Shown: piece by piece, positions 1 to 6,901 of the stretch
Position numbering within the stretch: the stretch's first letter is position 1
Layout: the number at the start of each line of letters is the position of its first letter
Origin: Candidatus Zhuqueibacterota bacterium
Lineage (GTDB): Bacteria; Zhuqueibacterota; Zhuqueibacteria; Thermofontimicrobiales; Thiofontviventaceae
Assembly (NCBI GenBank): GCA_014729735.1
Contig: WJJN01000250.1
Location: 1-7,745 of the forward strand
DNA length: 7,745 bases
Direction of reading: 5' to 3'
Program-made: the position numbers and the translations under genes
Notes under the pieces: generated by a model
Database searches by the model: none
Told to the model about the DNA's origin: nothing
Seen by the model: only the letters and a program-made list of their open reading frames with translations

Positions 1-13
1 AATCAATTTGTTA

Positions 14-38
14 GTTGAATATTTTCAACGTATATAAT
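14..38 (+). promoter_or_regulatory. Palindrome next to a -10-like box upstream of the cytochrome gene
   Basis: A perfect inverted repeat (GTTGAA, 4-nt centre TATT, TTCAAC; 14-29) sits just upstream of a consensus -10 hexamer TATAAT (33-38). No good -35 is found at normal spacing; the best is TTGTTA at 8-13 with a 19-bp spacer. This could be an activator- or repressor-controlled promoter with a long leader (about 117 nt) for the cytochrome gene, or a site belonging to a gene outside the window. AT-rich DNA produces such boxes by chance, so the assignment is weak. Confidence 0.25.
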
Positions 39-89
39 ACAAAACTTCAGTAATAATGTCAAGCAATAATTTTTTCCGGGAAAATTCAC

Positions 90-118
90 TTGATATTTTG
101 AAAGATAATTTATATATT
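90..118 (+). promoter_or_regulatory. Likely sigma70-type promoter of the multihaem cytochrome gene
   Basis: TTGATA (90-95, five of six matches to the -35 consensus) and TATATT (113-118, five of six to the -10 consensus) are separated by exactly 17 bp. Transcription would start near 125 and give a leader of about 37 nt. The same -10 variant, TATATT, is used in the much clearer marR promoter at the other end of the window, which supports the call. The AT-richness of the region lowers confidence. Confidence 0.45.
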
Positions 119-134
119 ATATTTCTAAAATTCC

Positions 135-158
135 AATAATTAAATTAAGTTAATTATT
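135..158 (+). repeat. AT-only inverted repeat directly before the cytochrome start codon
   Basis: Nine-base arms (AATAATTAA at 135-143, TTAATTATT at 150-158) flank a 6-nt centre, ending three bases before the ATG at 162. There is no Shine-Dalgarno sequence here, so this repeat occupies the place where one would be. It could form a weak hairpin at the ribosome entry site or act as a DNA-binding site; with only A and T it may also be chance. Confidence 0.3.
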
Positions 159-161
159 AAT

Positions 162-2945
162 ATGCACCAAAAACTTATCTTTCCCATTCTTATAATTCTT
201 TTTACATCCATTGCTACCCCTTACATGATATTTGCAGTGGACGACGAAACCTGCCTGATGTGCCATTCCGATCCCACTTTAACCATGGAACGAGATGGAA
301 AAACAATTCAGTTGTTCGTCAAGAAATCCAGGTATGAGAAATCAGTACACGGGGAAAATGGCTGTGTATCCTGCCACTTCGATGCCGATGTGGAGGAAAT
401 GCCGCACGATACACCATTAGAAAAAGTAGATTGTGGTCTTTGCCATGACGACGCAGCCGAAGATTATAATGAAAGTCTTCATGGTACGGCTTTGGAACGT
501 AATGATCCGGATGCTCCTACATGCATTGATTGCCATGGTTCGCATTATATTCTGCCACCAGATGATGAAAACTCGGAAACCTATGTCATGAACATTCCGA
601 TCATGTGCGGAACCTGCCACAAGGAAGACTCCGAAATGGTGAGACGCCACAATATTCCCCAAAAGGACATCATCCGGAATTACTCCATGTCCATCCACGG
701 CGAAGGCTTGTTCCAGCGGGGCTTGACGGTAACCGCTGTTTGCACGGATTGTCATAATTATCACAGCATCCTGCCGCACACCGATCCAAGATCATCAATT
801 AACCGCGACAATATTGCCCAAACCTGCATGCAGTGCCACGCACAAATCGAACAGGTTCACGTCAAGGTGGTGCGAGGCGAGCTGTGGGAAAAAAGACCTG
901 ATATTATTCCTGCCTGCATCGATTGCCATTCTCCGCATGTCATCCGCCGGGTTTTCTATACAGATACAATGACAGATGAATATTGCATGAACTGTCATTC
1001 CAGAAAGGATCTGACACGGGAAGAAAACGGACAGACCGATTCCCTTTACGTGGATCTGACAGAATTACAGCATTCTGCACACGCAAATCAAATCGAATGT
1101 ATCAAATGTCATGTAAATGTCAGCAATTTGAAAAACCCGGTCTGCCTCGATTCAGGTCCGGTGGACTGTTCGATATGCCACGCAGAACAACAAGAGAATT
1201 ATTACGAAAGCATTCATGGACAACTGCACGTAGCTGATGATCCCAACGCGCCGGATTGCAAATTCTGCCACGGTGAACATTTAATTCAGTCCGAACAAGA
1301 TATGACTTCACCGATCTTTCCTCGGAATATTCCGCAGTTGTGCGGAAATTGTCACCGAGCTGGAGAGGAAGCCGCGGTAAGGTATAAAGGTGAAGATAAA
1401 GATATCATAAAGCATTATACCATGAGCATTCATGGAAAGGGACTGTTGGAGAGCGGCTTAATGGTGACTGCGGTTTGTACCGATTGTCATACCGCGCATC
1501 TGGCACTTCCGGCATCTGATCCGACATCACATGTCAATCCGGATAACGTCGATGAAACCTGTGGTGAATGTCATCTCGGCATTTACGAAGAATTTAAAAG
1601 CTCGATTCATAGTCCCGAAGTCGTAAATACCGATGAAAAGCTGCCCACATGTCATGATTGCCACAACGCGCATGAAGTGGAACGAATCGACAGGACTTCC
1701 TTTCGCCAGCAAATCCTGGCAGAATGCGGCACATGCCACAAATATGAAACAGGGACATATTTTGACACCTATCACGGAAAAGTATCGCTGTTGGGTTCCG
1801 GCAAAACTGCGAAATGTTCGGATTGTCACGGCTCCCATAATATTTTACCGACTGAATTTACGAATTCTACATTGAGCCGCGAGAATATCGTCGAAACCTG
1901 CCGCCAGTGTCATCCTAACTCTAACCGGCAATTCACCGGTTATTTAACGCATGCGACGCATCACAACAAGAACAAATATCCGATTCTGTACTACACCTTC
2001 TGGGCAATGACTTCGTTGCTGATCTTTACCTTTGCCTTCTTTGGAATTCATACATTATTGTGGATTCCGAGATCGTTTCGACAAAGGTTTAAATTAAACA
2101 AAAAGCTGCGTCGAGAATCGAAAAGCTATTATCAAAGGTTCGAGCCCTCATGGCGAATTTTGCATCTGATCGTAATCGTCAGCTTTTTCGGACTGGCGGT
2201 GACAGGCATGATTCTGAAATTCGCCGGTAACGATTGGGCTGTCTTCCTGGCGAATTTAATGGGCGGATTTGAAAGCGCCGGAGCAATACATCGCTTCTGC
2301 GCGTTGTTGACATTTTTCTATTTTGGCGTTCATTTCATAATCCTCTTTAAAAAATGGAAGCAATCAGGTAAATCCTTGCTTAAATTTGTTTTCGATAAAG
2401 AAGGACTCTTCCCGAATTGGCGCGATGTGAAAGAATTTTTCCGAACCATGTTCTGGTTTATTGGCGGAAGGAAGCAACCGCACTACGGTCGCTGGACTTA
2501 TTGGGAAAAATTCGATTATTTTGCCGTATTCTGGGGCGTCTCGATGATCGGCTTAACAGGACTGATTCTGTGGTTTCCGGAATTTTTCACGCGGTTCCTG
2601 CCGGGATATATGATCAATATTGCAACAATCATTCATAGCGATGAAGCGCTTCTGGCGACCGGATTCATTTTTACAGTGCACTTTTTCAACACCCATTTCA
2701 GACCGGAAAAATTTCCCATGGACCCGGTTATCTTTACCGGAAAAATTCCGCTGGAAACATTCAAACACGAACGTCCCAGAGAATATGAGATCGTGAAAGC
2801 TGAAGGCAAACTCCGAAAAAGTCTTAAGTCAAAACCCCAGCGCTGGCTTACAATATGGTCGCATATTTTCGGAATCTGCTGCCTGATATTCGGTTTTACA
2901 CTGGTTGGAATGATTTTGTGGGCAATGTTGTTTCAGTATCGATAA
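162..2945 (+). CDS. CbcL-like membrane multihaem cytochrome c (19 CxxCH) fused to a cytochrome b-type domain
   Basis: Seen: a hydrophobic signal sequence (about residues 5-25, probable cleavage after Ala25), then a periplasmic region with 19 CxxCH haem c motifs whose first cysteines are at 31, 68, 91, 121, 149, 194, 222, 252, 275, 313, 336, 366, 394, 439, 467, 497, 522, 552 and 580. Membrane helices follow at about 608-632, 665-686, 708-728, 784-806, 826-846 and 897-923. Histidines at 668, 710, 724, 825 and 840, in or beside helices, are candidate haem b ligands. Repeated S-(I/L)-H-G motifs (His107, 179, 352, 424) probably supply distal ligands to c haems. Known: this order, multihaem c then HydC/FdnI-type cytochrome b, matches CbcL of Geobacter, an inner-membrane quinol oxidase for low-potential metal respiration; CbcL has about nine c haems. 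Inferred: quinol oxidation with electron export through the periplasm. The start has no Shine-Dalgarno but gives a proper signal peptide. It appears monocistronic, ending at the hairpin at 2972. Confidence 0.9.
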   Translation: MHQKLIFPILIILFTSIATPYMIFAVDDETCLMCHSDPTLTMERDGKTIQLFVKKSRYEKSVHGENGCVSCHFDADVEEMPHDTPLEKVDCGLCHDDAAEDYNESLHGTALERNDPDAPTCIDCHGSHYILPPDDENSETYVMNIPIMCGTCHKEDSEMVRRHNIPQKDIIRNYSMSIHGEGLFQRGLTVTAVCTDCHNYHSILPHTDPRSSINRDNIAQTCMQCHAQIEQVHVKVVRGELWEKRPDIIPACIDCHSPHVIRRVFYTDTMTDEYCMNCHSRKDLTREENGQTDSLYVDLTELQHSAHANQIECIKCHVNVSNLKNPVCLDSGPVDCSICHAEQQENYYESIHGQLHVADDPNAPDCKFCHGEHLIQSEQDMTSPIFPRNIPQLCGNCHRAGEEAAVRYKGEDKDIIKHYTMSIHGKGLLESGLMVTAVCTDCHTAHLALPASDPTSHVNPDNVDETCGECHLGIYEEFKSSIHSPEVVNTDEKLPTCHDCHNAHEVERIDRTSFRQQILAECGTCHKYETGTYFDTYHGKVSLLGSGKTAKCSDCHGSHNILPTEFTNSTLSRENIVETCRQCHPNSNRQFTGYLTHATHHNKNKYPILYYTFWAMTSLLIFTFAFFGIHTLLWIPRSFRQRFKLNKKLRRESKSYYQRFEPSWRILHLIVIVSFFGLAVTGMILKFAGNDWAVFLANLMGGFESAGAIHRFCALLTFFYFGVHFIILFKKWKQSGKSLLKFVFDKEGLFPNWRDVKEFFRTMFWFIGGRKQPHYGRWTYWEKFDYFAVFWGVSMIGLTGLILWFPEFFTRFLPGYMINIATIIHSDEALLATGFIFTVHFFNTHFRPEKFPMDPVIFTGKIPLETFKHERPREYEIVKAEGKLRKSLKSKPQRWLTIWSHIFGICCLIFGFTLVGMILWAMLFQYR
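252..1724 (+). repeat. Tandem duplication of an eight-haem module inside the cytochrome gene
   Basis: Residues 31-274 and 275-521 are two copies of one module. Seven successive haem motifs of copy 1 (first Cys 68, 91, 121, 149, 194, 222, 252) recur in copy 2 exactly 245 residues later (313, 336, 366, 394, 439, 467, 497); the first pair (31, 275) is offset by 244. Intervening residues also match, for example TAVCTDCH at 191-198 and 436-443, and DDP(N)APxC before Cys366 against NDPDAPTC before Cys121. Third codon positions differ widely between the copies, so the duplication is old and not an assembly artefact. Three further haems (522, 552, 580) repeat the 30/28 spacing of haems 91-121-149 and form a partial third unit. 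Confidence 0.85.
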
Positions 2946-2971
2946 TAGCTTTTAGTTCTGAACTTAATTGA

Positions 2972-3018
2972 ACCACAGAGCACACAGAAACTATCTGTGT
3001 GCTCTGTGGTATTTTTTT
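2972..3018 (+). terminator. Strong rho-independent terminator, 17-bp perfect hairpin plus T-run
   Basis: A perfect 17-base inverted repeat (2972-2988 with 2994-3010, 5-nt loop AACTA) is followed by A and seven T's. It begins 27 bases after the cytochrome stop codon, so it should end that transcript. The arm, ACCACAGAGCACACAGA, resembles a short ACCACAGAG/CACAGAG-type sequence that I recall as a widespread intergenic element in bacterial genomes, so it may be a captured repeat serving as terminator. The T-run ends three bases before the methyltransferase start codon. Confidence 0.85.
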
Positions 3019-3021
3019 AAT

Positions 3022-3645
3022 ATGAATACAAGAGACTCCTACAATAGCTGGTCCGAAACTTATGACTCGGACGACAATCCCACACGTGACCTCGATGCGA
3101 TTGCCACTGAAAATGCGCTGAAAGATCTGAGCTTTGATTCTATTTTGGAAATTGGTTGCGGCACAGGCAAGAATACGCGCCTTCTTTCGAAAATCGGAAA
3201 TTCGGTGCACGCAATCGATAGCTCGCCTGGCATGATCGCACAGGCAAAATCCCGTGTTACGGCGAAAAATGTGACTTTCGCCATCGCGAATCTCGCTCAA
3301 ACATGGCATCTCAAAAACCAATCTTTCGATCTCATCGCCTCCAGTCTGGTTCTGGAACATATCGAAAAACTTGGATTCATCTTTCAGGAAGCCGCACGTA
3401 TATTAAAAAGCAGCGGGAAGTTCTACATTAGCGAGTTACATCCATTCCGGCAATATCTGGGAAAGAAAGCGAAATTCCGGCAGGAAGGCGAGGTTATCGA
3501 AGTGCAGGCATTTGTCCATCACATCTCCGATTTTCTAAGTGCAGCGAGTGAACATGGCTTGTCGCTGCTGGAACTGAAAGAGTGGTGGCATGATATGGAT
3601 CATAACAAGCCACCACGTTTGATAACATTTTTGTTTGAAAAATAA
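3022..3645 (+). CDS. Class I SAM-dependent methyltransferase (Methyltransf_11 type)
   Basis: A 207-residue enzyme expected to transfer a methyl group from S-adenosylmethionine to an unknown small-molecule acceptor in the cytoplasm. Seen: an N-terminal segment with NSWSETYDSDDNPTRDLDA (residues 8-26), typical of this family; glycine-rich motif I LEIGCGTG (42-49); the acidic ribose-binding residue Asp66 ending strand 2; and the FDLIASSLVLEH motif (102-113) with motif-post-I character, then a C-terminal sheet. The open frame extends upstream to 2968, but that would encode the terminator hairpin, so the ATG at 3022 is preferred. It has no Shine-Dalgarno and the ATG lies immediately after the terminator T-run, so its transcript is either leaderless, from a promoter within the hairpin region, or read-through from the cytochrome gene. 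Substrate cannot be told; BioC- or UbiE-like names would be over-reading. Confidence 0.85.
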   Translation: MNTRDSYNSWSETYDSDDNPTRDLDAIATENALKDLSFDSILEIGCGTGKNTRLLSKIGNSVHAIDSSPGMIAQAKSRVTAKNVTFAIANLAQTWHLKNQSFDLIASSLVLEHIEKLGFIFQEAARILKSSGKFYISELHPFRQYLGKKAKFRQEGEVIEVQAFVHHISDFLSAASEHGLSLLELKEWWHDMDHNKPPRLITFLFEK

Positions 3646-3700
3646 TTATTTTGCAAAGTTCTTTCTATATGCCTTCAGCGATTCTTTGATTTGAACAACC
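3646..3700. other. Short spacer between convergent genes
   Basis: The methyltransferase (+) and the oxidoreductase (-) end 55 bases apart. The only structure is an A/T-only palindrome, AAAATAATTATTTT (3639-3652), overlapping the methyltransferase stop codon. It could work as a poor bidirectional terminator, but it has no GC pairs in the stem, and no other hairpin is visible. Confidence 0.4.
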
Positions 3701-6700
3701 TCAATCCTGCTTCCCGTTCCGCCCCCTCAAATAATCGACCATTTTGGGCACTGCCAATGGCACGACATCCGGGAGCATTTTCGGCATCAGATTATCCATG
3801 ACTTTCGGCATCAGCGTAGGCATCTGTTCCGCCATGTAATCGGGCATTGGAATTCTTTCCTGGACACGATCGAGCATGGTGGGCATTACCTTTGGCATCA
3901 TGCCGGGCATCAATCTCGGGAACAGCACCGGGAACATCGGTTTCATCATTGCAAACATGCCGTCACCAACGACACCCATTTTTCCGATTCCTCTCATCAT
4001 CGCACCCATCTTCATTGGCATTGCGTTCAGCAGATCTTCCCACATTGTGTCCATCAACTCGGCGAATCCTTTTGGTGTCATTAGCGCGATCATCGCCTCG
4101 AATACCGCCCACTGTTTCGCCACTTCGGGATTCGGATCGTCGAATTTTTTACCCAGTCCTCGACAGGCAAACGCAGCCAGATCATGGATTTTCAGCGGTA
4201 AATCTTCTTTTTGCTGAGTGACCCGCAATTGAAATTCACAGCACGGGCACAATGCGAGAACAGATTCGGATTTATTTTCGATCGCATCATCCAGACGAAC
4301 CGTACCAATTTTTCTGGCAATGTCCGGCTCTTTAATAAGCGTCAGCACGCTTCCGCAGCAATGCCCTTCCGCACGATTGTGTTTCATTTCCTTGAATTCA
4401 ACCCCGGGGATGGCTTTAATCACCTCCCGCGGCTCCTCGTACACGCCGGACACACGACCAATATGACAGGAATCATGCCAGGTGACTTTCTCTTTCACTT
4501 CATGCGTGTACTCAAATTCTCCGTTGCGAATCTTGTCGGCAACGAGCTCACTGTAATGCTTCGCCTTGATATCATACTCGATACCCAACTTTTCAGCCCA
4601 CTCTTTGTAAGTGTGACGCCACATCATATCGCAGGCAGGACATGACGATACCACCGTATCCGCACCGGCTGCCTTTACATTGGCAATGTTCTTTTTCATC
4701 ACTTCAGCGAATGTATCCCACTTTCCGGCTACCAGCATCGGTGTGCCGCAGCAATTTTCCGCTTTGCCGAGATAGGTGAAATCTACTCCGGCTGCATCCA
4801 GGAGCGTGACCGACGCCGCGCCAATATCATGTTCCACATAGGACGCTGTGCAGCCGGCAAAATAGACAACTTTACTCTTCTTCTCCGGTCCATGTTTTTT
4901 CCACAGTTCTTTCGGAAACCATTCCGTGCGGTTTTTGCGATAACCAGCCCAGATATTTCCCTGTGATTCCAGCGCCGCGGTCATCATCTCAAACGGCGGG
5001 AACGTCATCTCATTATTTTCATGAACCAGCTTGCCCCTTAGTTTCATCCAGGATTGCTCAATTGGCAATGATGCGGAGCAACGAAAATTGCACAGCTCGC
5101 ACGTGGTGCACACCAACATCGTATCCACCATTTTCTGATCCCATTCCGCTCTGCCCTCCATGTATTCCCGCAGCCAATACCATTTTCCCCGCGGTGATTG
5201 ACTTTCCCAGCCGCGTCCGTAAAACTGGTCGCATTCATCCACACAGTAGCCGCATTGAGAACAGGCATATGCATGCCAGGCAACATCGCCCGGAATATCT
5301 TTCACAGGCTTGAAACCGGTGCGTTCCCCGACATGTGTAATCACGAGATTGCCAAAAGGTCTTGCGAGTGGCTCCAGCATGTTCGCCATTCCCAAAATCC
5401 GGCTGATAAGCTTTTTGCCGAACACCTTATCGGGATTCAGCAGTCCTTTCGGATCGATATCTTTCTTGAACGATTTCATACGCTTCTGGCGCTCTTCGCC
5501 CAGTATCTGTTTACTGCGACTGGAAAAATACAATCCTGTGGAGTATGCTCTGCCACCGTATTTTTCGGCGATTTTCAAAATCGTCAGCACCAGCCCGAAC
5601 ACAAGGTTGTAGGCAAATTTTCGCTGGTCGCTCGGGATAAAACCGAGGATCACGACCTCCGGCTCGCCGTCTTTACCATTCTTGATGAGAACCCCCTCTT
5701 TCACTACCGGCTGATCCACTTTGCGCTCGATCTGGCACATTACCTTATCGAAGGTTTCCAACGGTACCACGATCTCAGAAGGAACAAGCGACGGTCCCAG
5801 CCGCTTCACAACCATCAGCTTGAAGCGCTCTTCCCATTCATGATCTGCGATTTCCTGCTTCAAAATATCGCCCTCATGATGGCGCACGATATCGGGCAGT
5901 TTTTTCATCATCGCGTCACGGTCTGCCTCGCGGAAAGCGATAGTCGCAATATACGCTGCCGGTAGCAGCGGTTTATGCGCCACCGGATGTCCGTGATGCA
6001 TCATGACCGGAGCCCGGTTTTTCATTTCCGCCATGCGCGGATTGATGAACACAATCGACCATACCGGCAGATTTTCTTTAACGACTTCTTTCATCGCGGC
6101 TGTGAATTTCGTGGCGTCCGAGAATGCAACGGCTGTAACGCCAAGATCAGTCAATGGTTGAATTTTGACGACCACCTCGCTGATGATACCGGTGATTCCT
6201 TCCGCGTCGGCGATCAGCTCCAGTTCCTCGCCGCTGAATTCCCGCACTTCTCCTGACGGCAAAACCACACGAGCAGATACGACATTATCCGAAAACCAGC
6301 CGTACTGATAAGAGCCGAATCCTGCCCCACCCTGTGCCAGCCAGCCGCCGGCTGAAGATGACGGATAACTTGACGGGTAAATCCGCAGCGTTAAATTTTT
6401 CGGCATGATCTCTTTATCCAATTGTTCCCACGTGATACCCGGTTGAACACGAACTGTCAGCTCCTGTTCGTTCACCTCCAGCACATCTTTCATTTGATAG
6501 AAATCAATCACAATTCCGTTGCGCGTCGGCAAAACGCCGCCATAGCCTGATGAGGCTTTTCCACGCGGGGTAATGGGAATTTTCTTTTTCGCCGCCCAGG
6601 TAACAATTTCAATTAACTCACCTTCGTTCTCCGGTTGAACGACGATGTCCGGAATGGTATTTCCAATTAAGGGTTTGAATAGATTGGGCATTGCTGCGAT

Positions 6701-6799
6701 ATCATGGCTGTAAAGCACGCGCTCCGTTTTGTCGAAAGTCACGCGATTGCCGAACTTTTCCTGCAACCACTTTACATCACTTCGGGTAATTTGTGCCAT
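3701..6799 (-). CDS. FAD-linked oxidoreductase with 4Fe-4S ferredoxin and two CCG (HdrD/GlpC-like) domains and a Met/Pro-rich tail
   Basis: Seen, in order: a PCMH-type FAD-binding domain (about 45-220, with PRGKASSGYGG at 78-88 and a SSSAGGWLAQGG loop at 147-158); an FAD-oxidase C-terminal domain ending in DPKGLLNPDKVF (449-460); two 4Fe-4S motifs (Cys513/516/519/523 and Cys564/567/570/574); and two CCG domains (Cys650, 683, 684, 720, 723; and Cys777, 814, 815, 851, 853, 854). A tail from about 905 to 1025 is rich in Met and Pro. Known: this GlcD plus GlcF/GlpC-like fusion is shared with E. coli YdiJ (about 1,020 residues) and with D-lactate, glycolate or 2-hydroxyglutarate dehydrogenases; CCG domains of this type bind iron-sulfur clusters or interact with quinone or thiol partners. 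Inferred: a cytoplasmic, membrane-associated dehydrogenase of a 2-hydroxyacid-like substrate; the exact substrate is unknown. The start is set by a Shine-Dalgarno. The adjacent MarR gene probably controls it. Confidence 0.88.
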   Translation of the reverse strand: MAQITRSDVKWLQEKFGNRVTFDKTERVLYSHDIAAMPNLFKPLIGNTIPDIVVQPENEGELIEIVTWAAKKKIPITPRGKASSGYGGVLPTRNGIVIDFYQMKDVLEVNEQELTVRVQPGITWEQLDKEIMPKNLTLRIYPSSYPSSSAGGWLAQGGAGFGSYQYGWFSDNVVSARVVLPSGEVREFSGEELELIADAEGITGIISEVVVKIQPLTDLGVTAVAFSDATKFTAAMKEVVKENLPVWSIVFINPRMAEMKNRAPVMMHHGHPVAHKPLLPAAYIATIAFREADRDAMMKKLPDIVRHHEGDILKQEIADHEWEERFKLMVVKRLGPSLVPSEIVVPLETFDKVMCQIERKVDQPVVKEGVLIKNGKDGEPEVVILGFIPSDQRKFAYNLVFGLVLTILKIAEKYGGRAYSTGLYFSSRSKQILGEERQKRMKSFKKDIDPKGLLNPDKVFGKKLISRILGMANMLEPLARPFGNLVITHVGERTGFKPVKDIPGDVAWHAYACSQCGYCVDECDQFYGRGWESQSPRGKWYWLREYMEGRAEWDQKMVDTMLVCTTCELCNFRCSASLPIEQSWMKLRGKLVHENNEMTFPPFEMMTAALESQGNIWAGYRKNRTEWFPKELWKKHGPEKKSKVVYFAGCTASYVEHDIGAASVTLLDAAGVDFTYLGKAENCCGTPMLVAGKWDTFAEVMKKNIANVKAAGADTVVSSCPACDMMWRHTYKEWAEKLGIEYDIKAKHYSELVADKIRNGEFEYTHEVKEKVTWHDSCHIGRVSGVYEEPREVIKAIPGVEFKEMKHNRAEGHCCGSVLTLIKEPDIARKIGTVRLDDAIENKSESVLALCPCCEFQLRVTQQKEDLPLKIHDLAAFACRGLGKKFDDPNPEVAKQWAVFEAMIALMTPKGFAELMDTMWEDLLNAMPMKMGAMMRGIGKMGVVGDGMFAMMKPMFPVLFPRLMPGMMPKVMPTMLDRVQERIPMPDYMAEQMPTLMPKVMDNLMPKMLPDVVPLAVPKMVDYLRGRNGKQD
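3725..4087 (-). other. Met/Pro-rich C-terminal tail domain of the oxidoreductase
   Basis: Residues 905-1025 contain roughly 27 methionines and 16 prolines in about 120 positions, including eight Met-Pro dipeptides (927, 964, 968, 972, 985, 993, 997 and 1005). LMPK recurs at 996 and 1004. The segment has no cysteines and is absent from the domain set of YdiJ or GlcF as I know them. On the + strand the DNA shows recurring GGCAT for the same reason. It could be a partner- or membrane-binding segment; function is unknown. Confidence 0.7.
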
Positions 6800-6806
6800 A
6801 TAATTT

Positions 6807-6812
6807 TCCTCT
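6807..6812 (-). promoter_or_regulatory. Shine-Dalgarno of the FAD/Fe-S oxidoreductase
   Basis: On the minus strand AGAGGA lies 7 bases before the ATG whose last base is at 6797. It decides the start, and it contrasts with the cytochrome, methyltransferase and marR genes, which have no recognisable site. Confidence 0.75.
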
Positions 6813-6854
6813 ATGAGTTGATTTATTTACACTCAACATGTGACATTATTATTA

Positions 6855-6884
6855 TTTGATATATTTAATTTTTGATATTAGCAA
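6855..6884 (-). promoter_or_regulatory. Possible promoter and direct-repeat operator before the oxidoreductase
   Basis: The 102-bp gap between marR and the oxidoreductase holds two copies of TTTGATAT (6855-6862, 6871-6878) exactly 16 bp apart. Read on the minus strand, TTGCTA (6879-6884) and TATCAA (6856-6861) are 17 bp apart and match four of six bases each to the -35 and -10 consensus. A weak separate promoter, with the repeats overlapping it, is therefore possible. The oxidoreductase could equally be read through from marR, since I see no GC-stemmed terminator between them. Confidence 0.25.
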
Positions 6885-6901
6885 CTACTTTAATAAAAAA
6901 A

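Noticed and set aside
417..779. 120-codon minus-strand frame inside the cytochrome gene
   Set aside because: It is antisense to a stretch fixed by regularly spaced haem motifs, so it is a shadow frame.
252..1724. Duplicated cytochrome module as an assembly error
   Set aside because: The copies differ at most third codon positions and at many amino acids, so they are a true, old duplication.
2968..3021. Upstream extension of the methyltransferase by 18 residues
   Set aside because: These codons are made by the terminator hairpin and T-run; the family motif begins a few residues after the ATG at 3022.
3639..3652. A/T-only palindrome as a bidirectional terminator for the convergent genes
   Set aside because: It has no GC pairs and would be too unstable to act as a convincing intrinsic terminator.
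3876..4217. Open frame on the + strand with repeated hydrophobic residues
   Set aside because: It is the complement of the Met/Pro-rich tail; the repeats come from ATG-CC codons read on the other strand.
5198..5965. 255-codon open frame on the + strand
   Set aside because: It lies wholly antisense to the oxidoreductase, within its conserved FAD and Fe-S domains, and its translation shows no recognisable domain.
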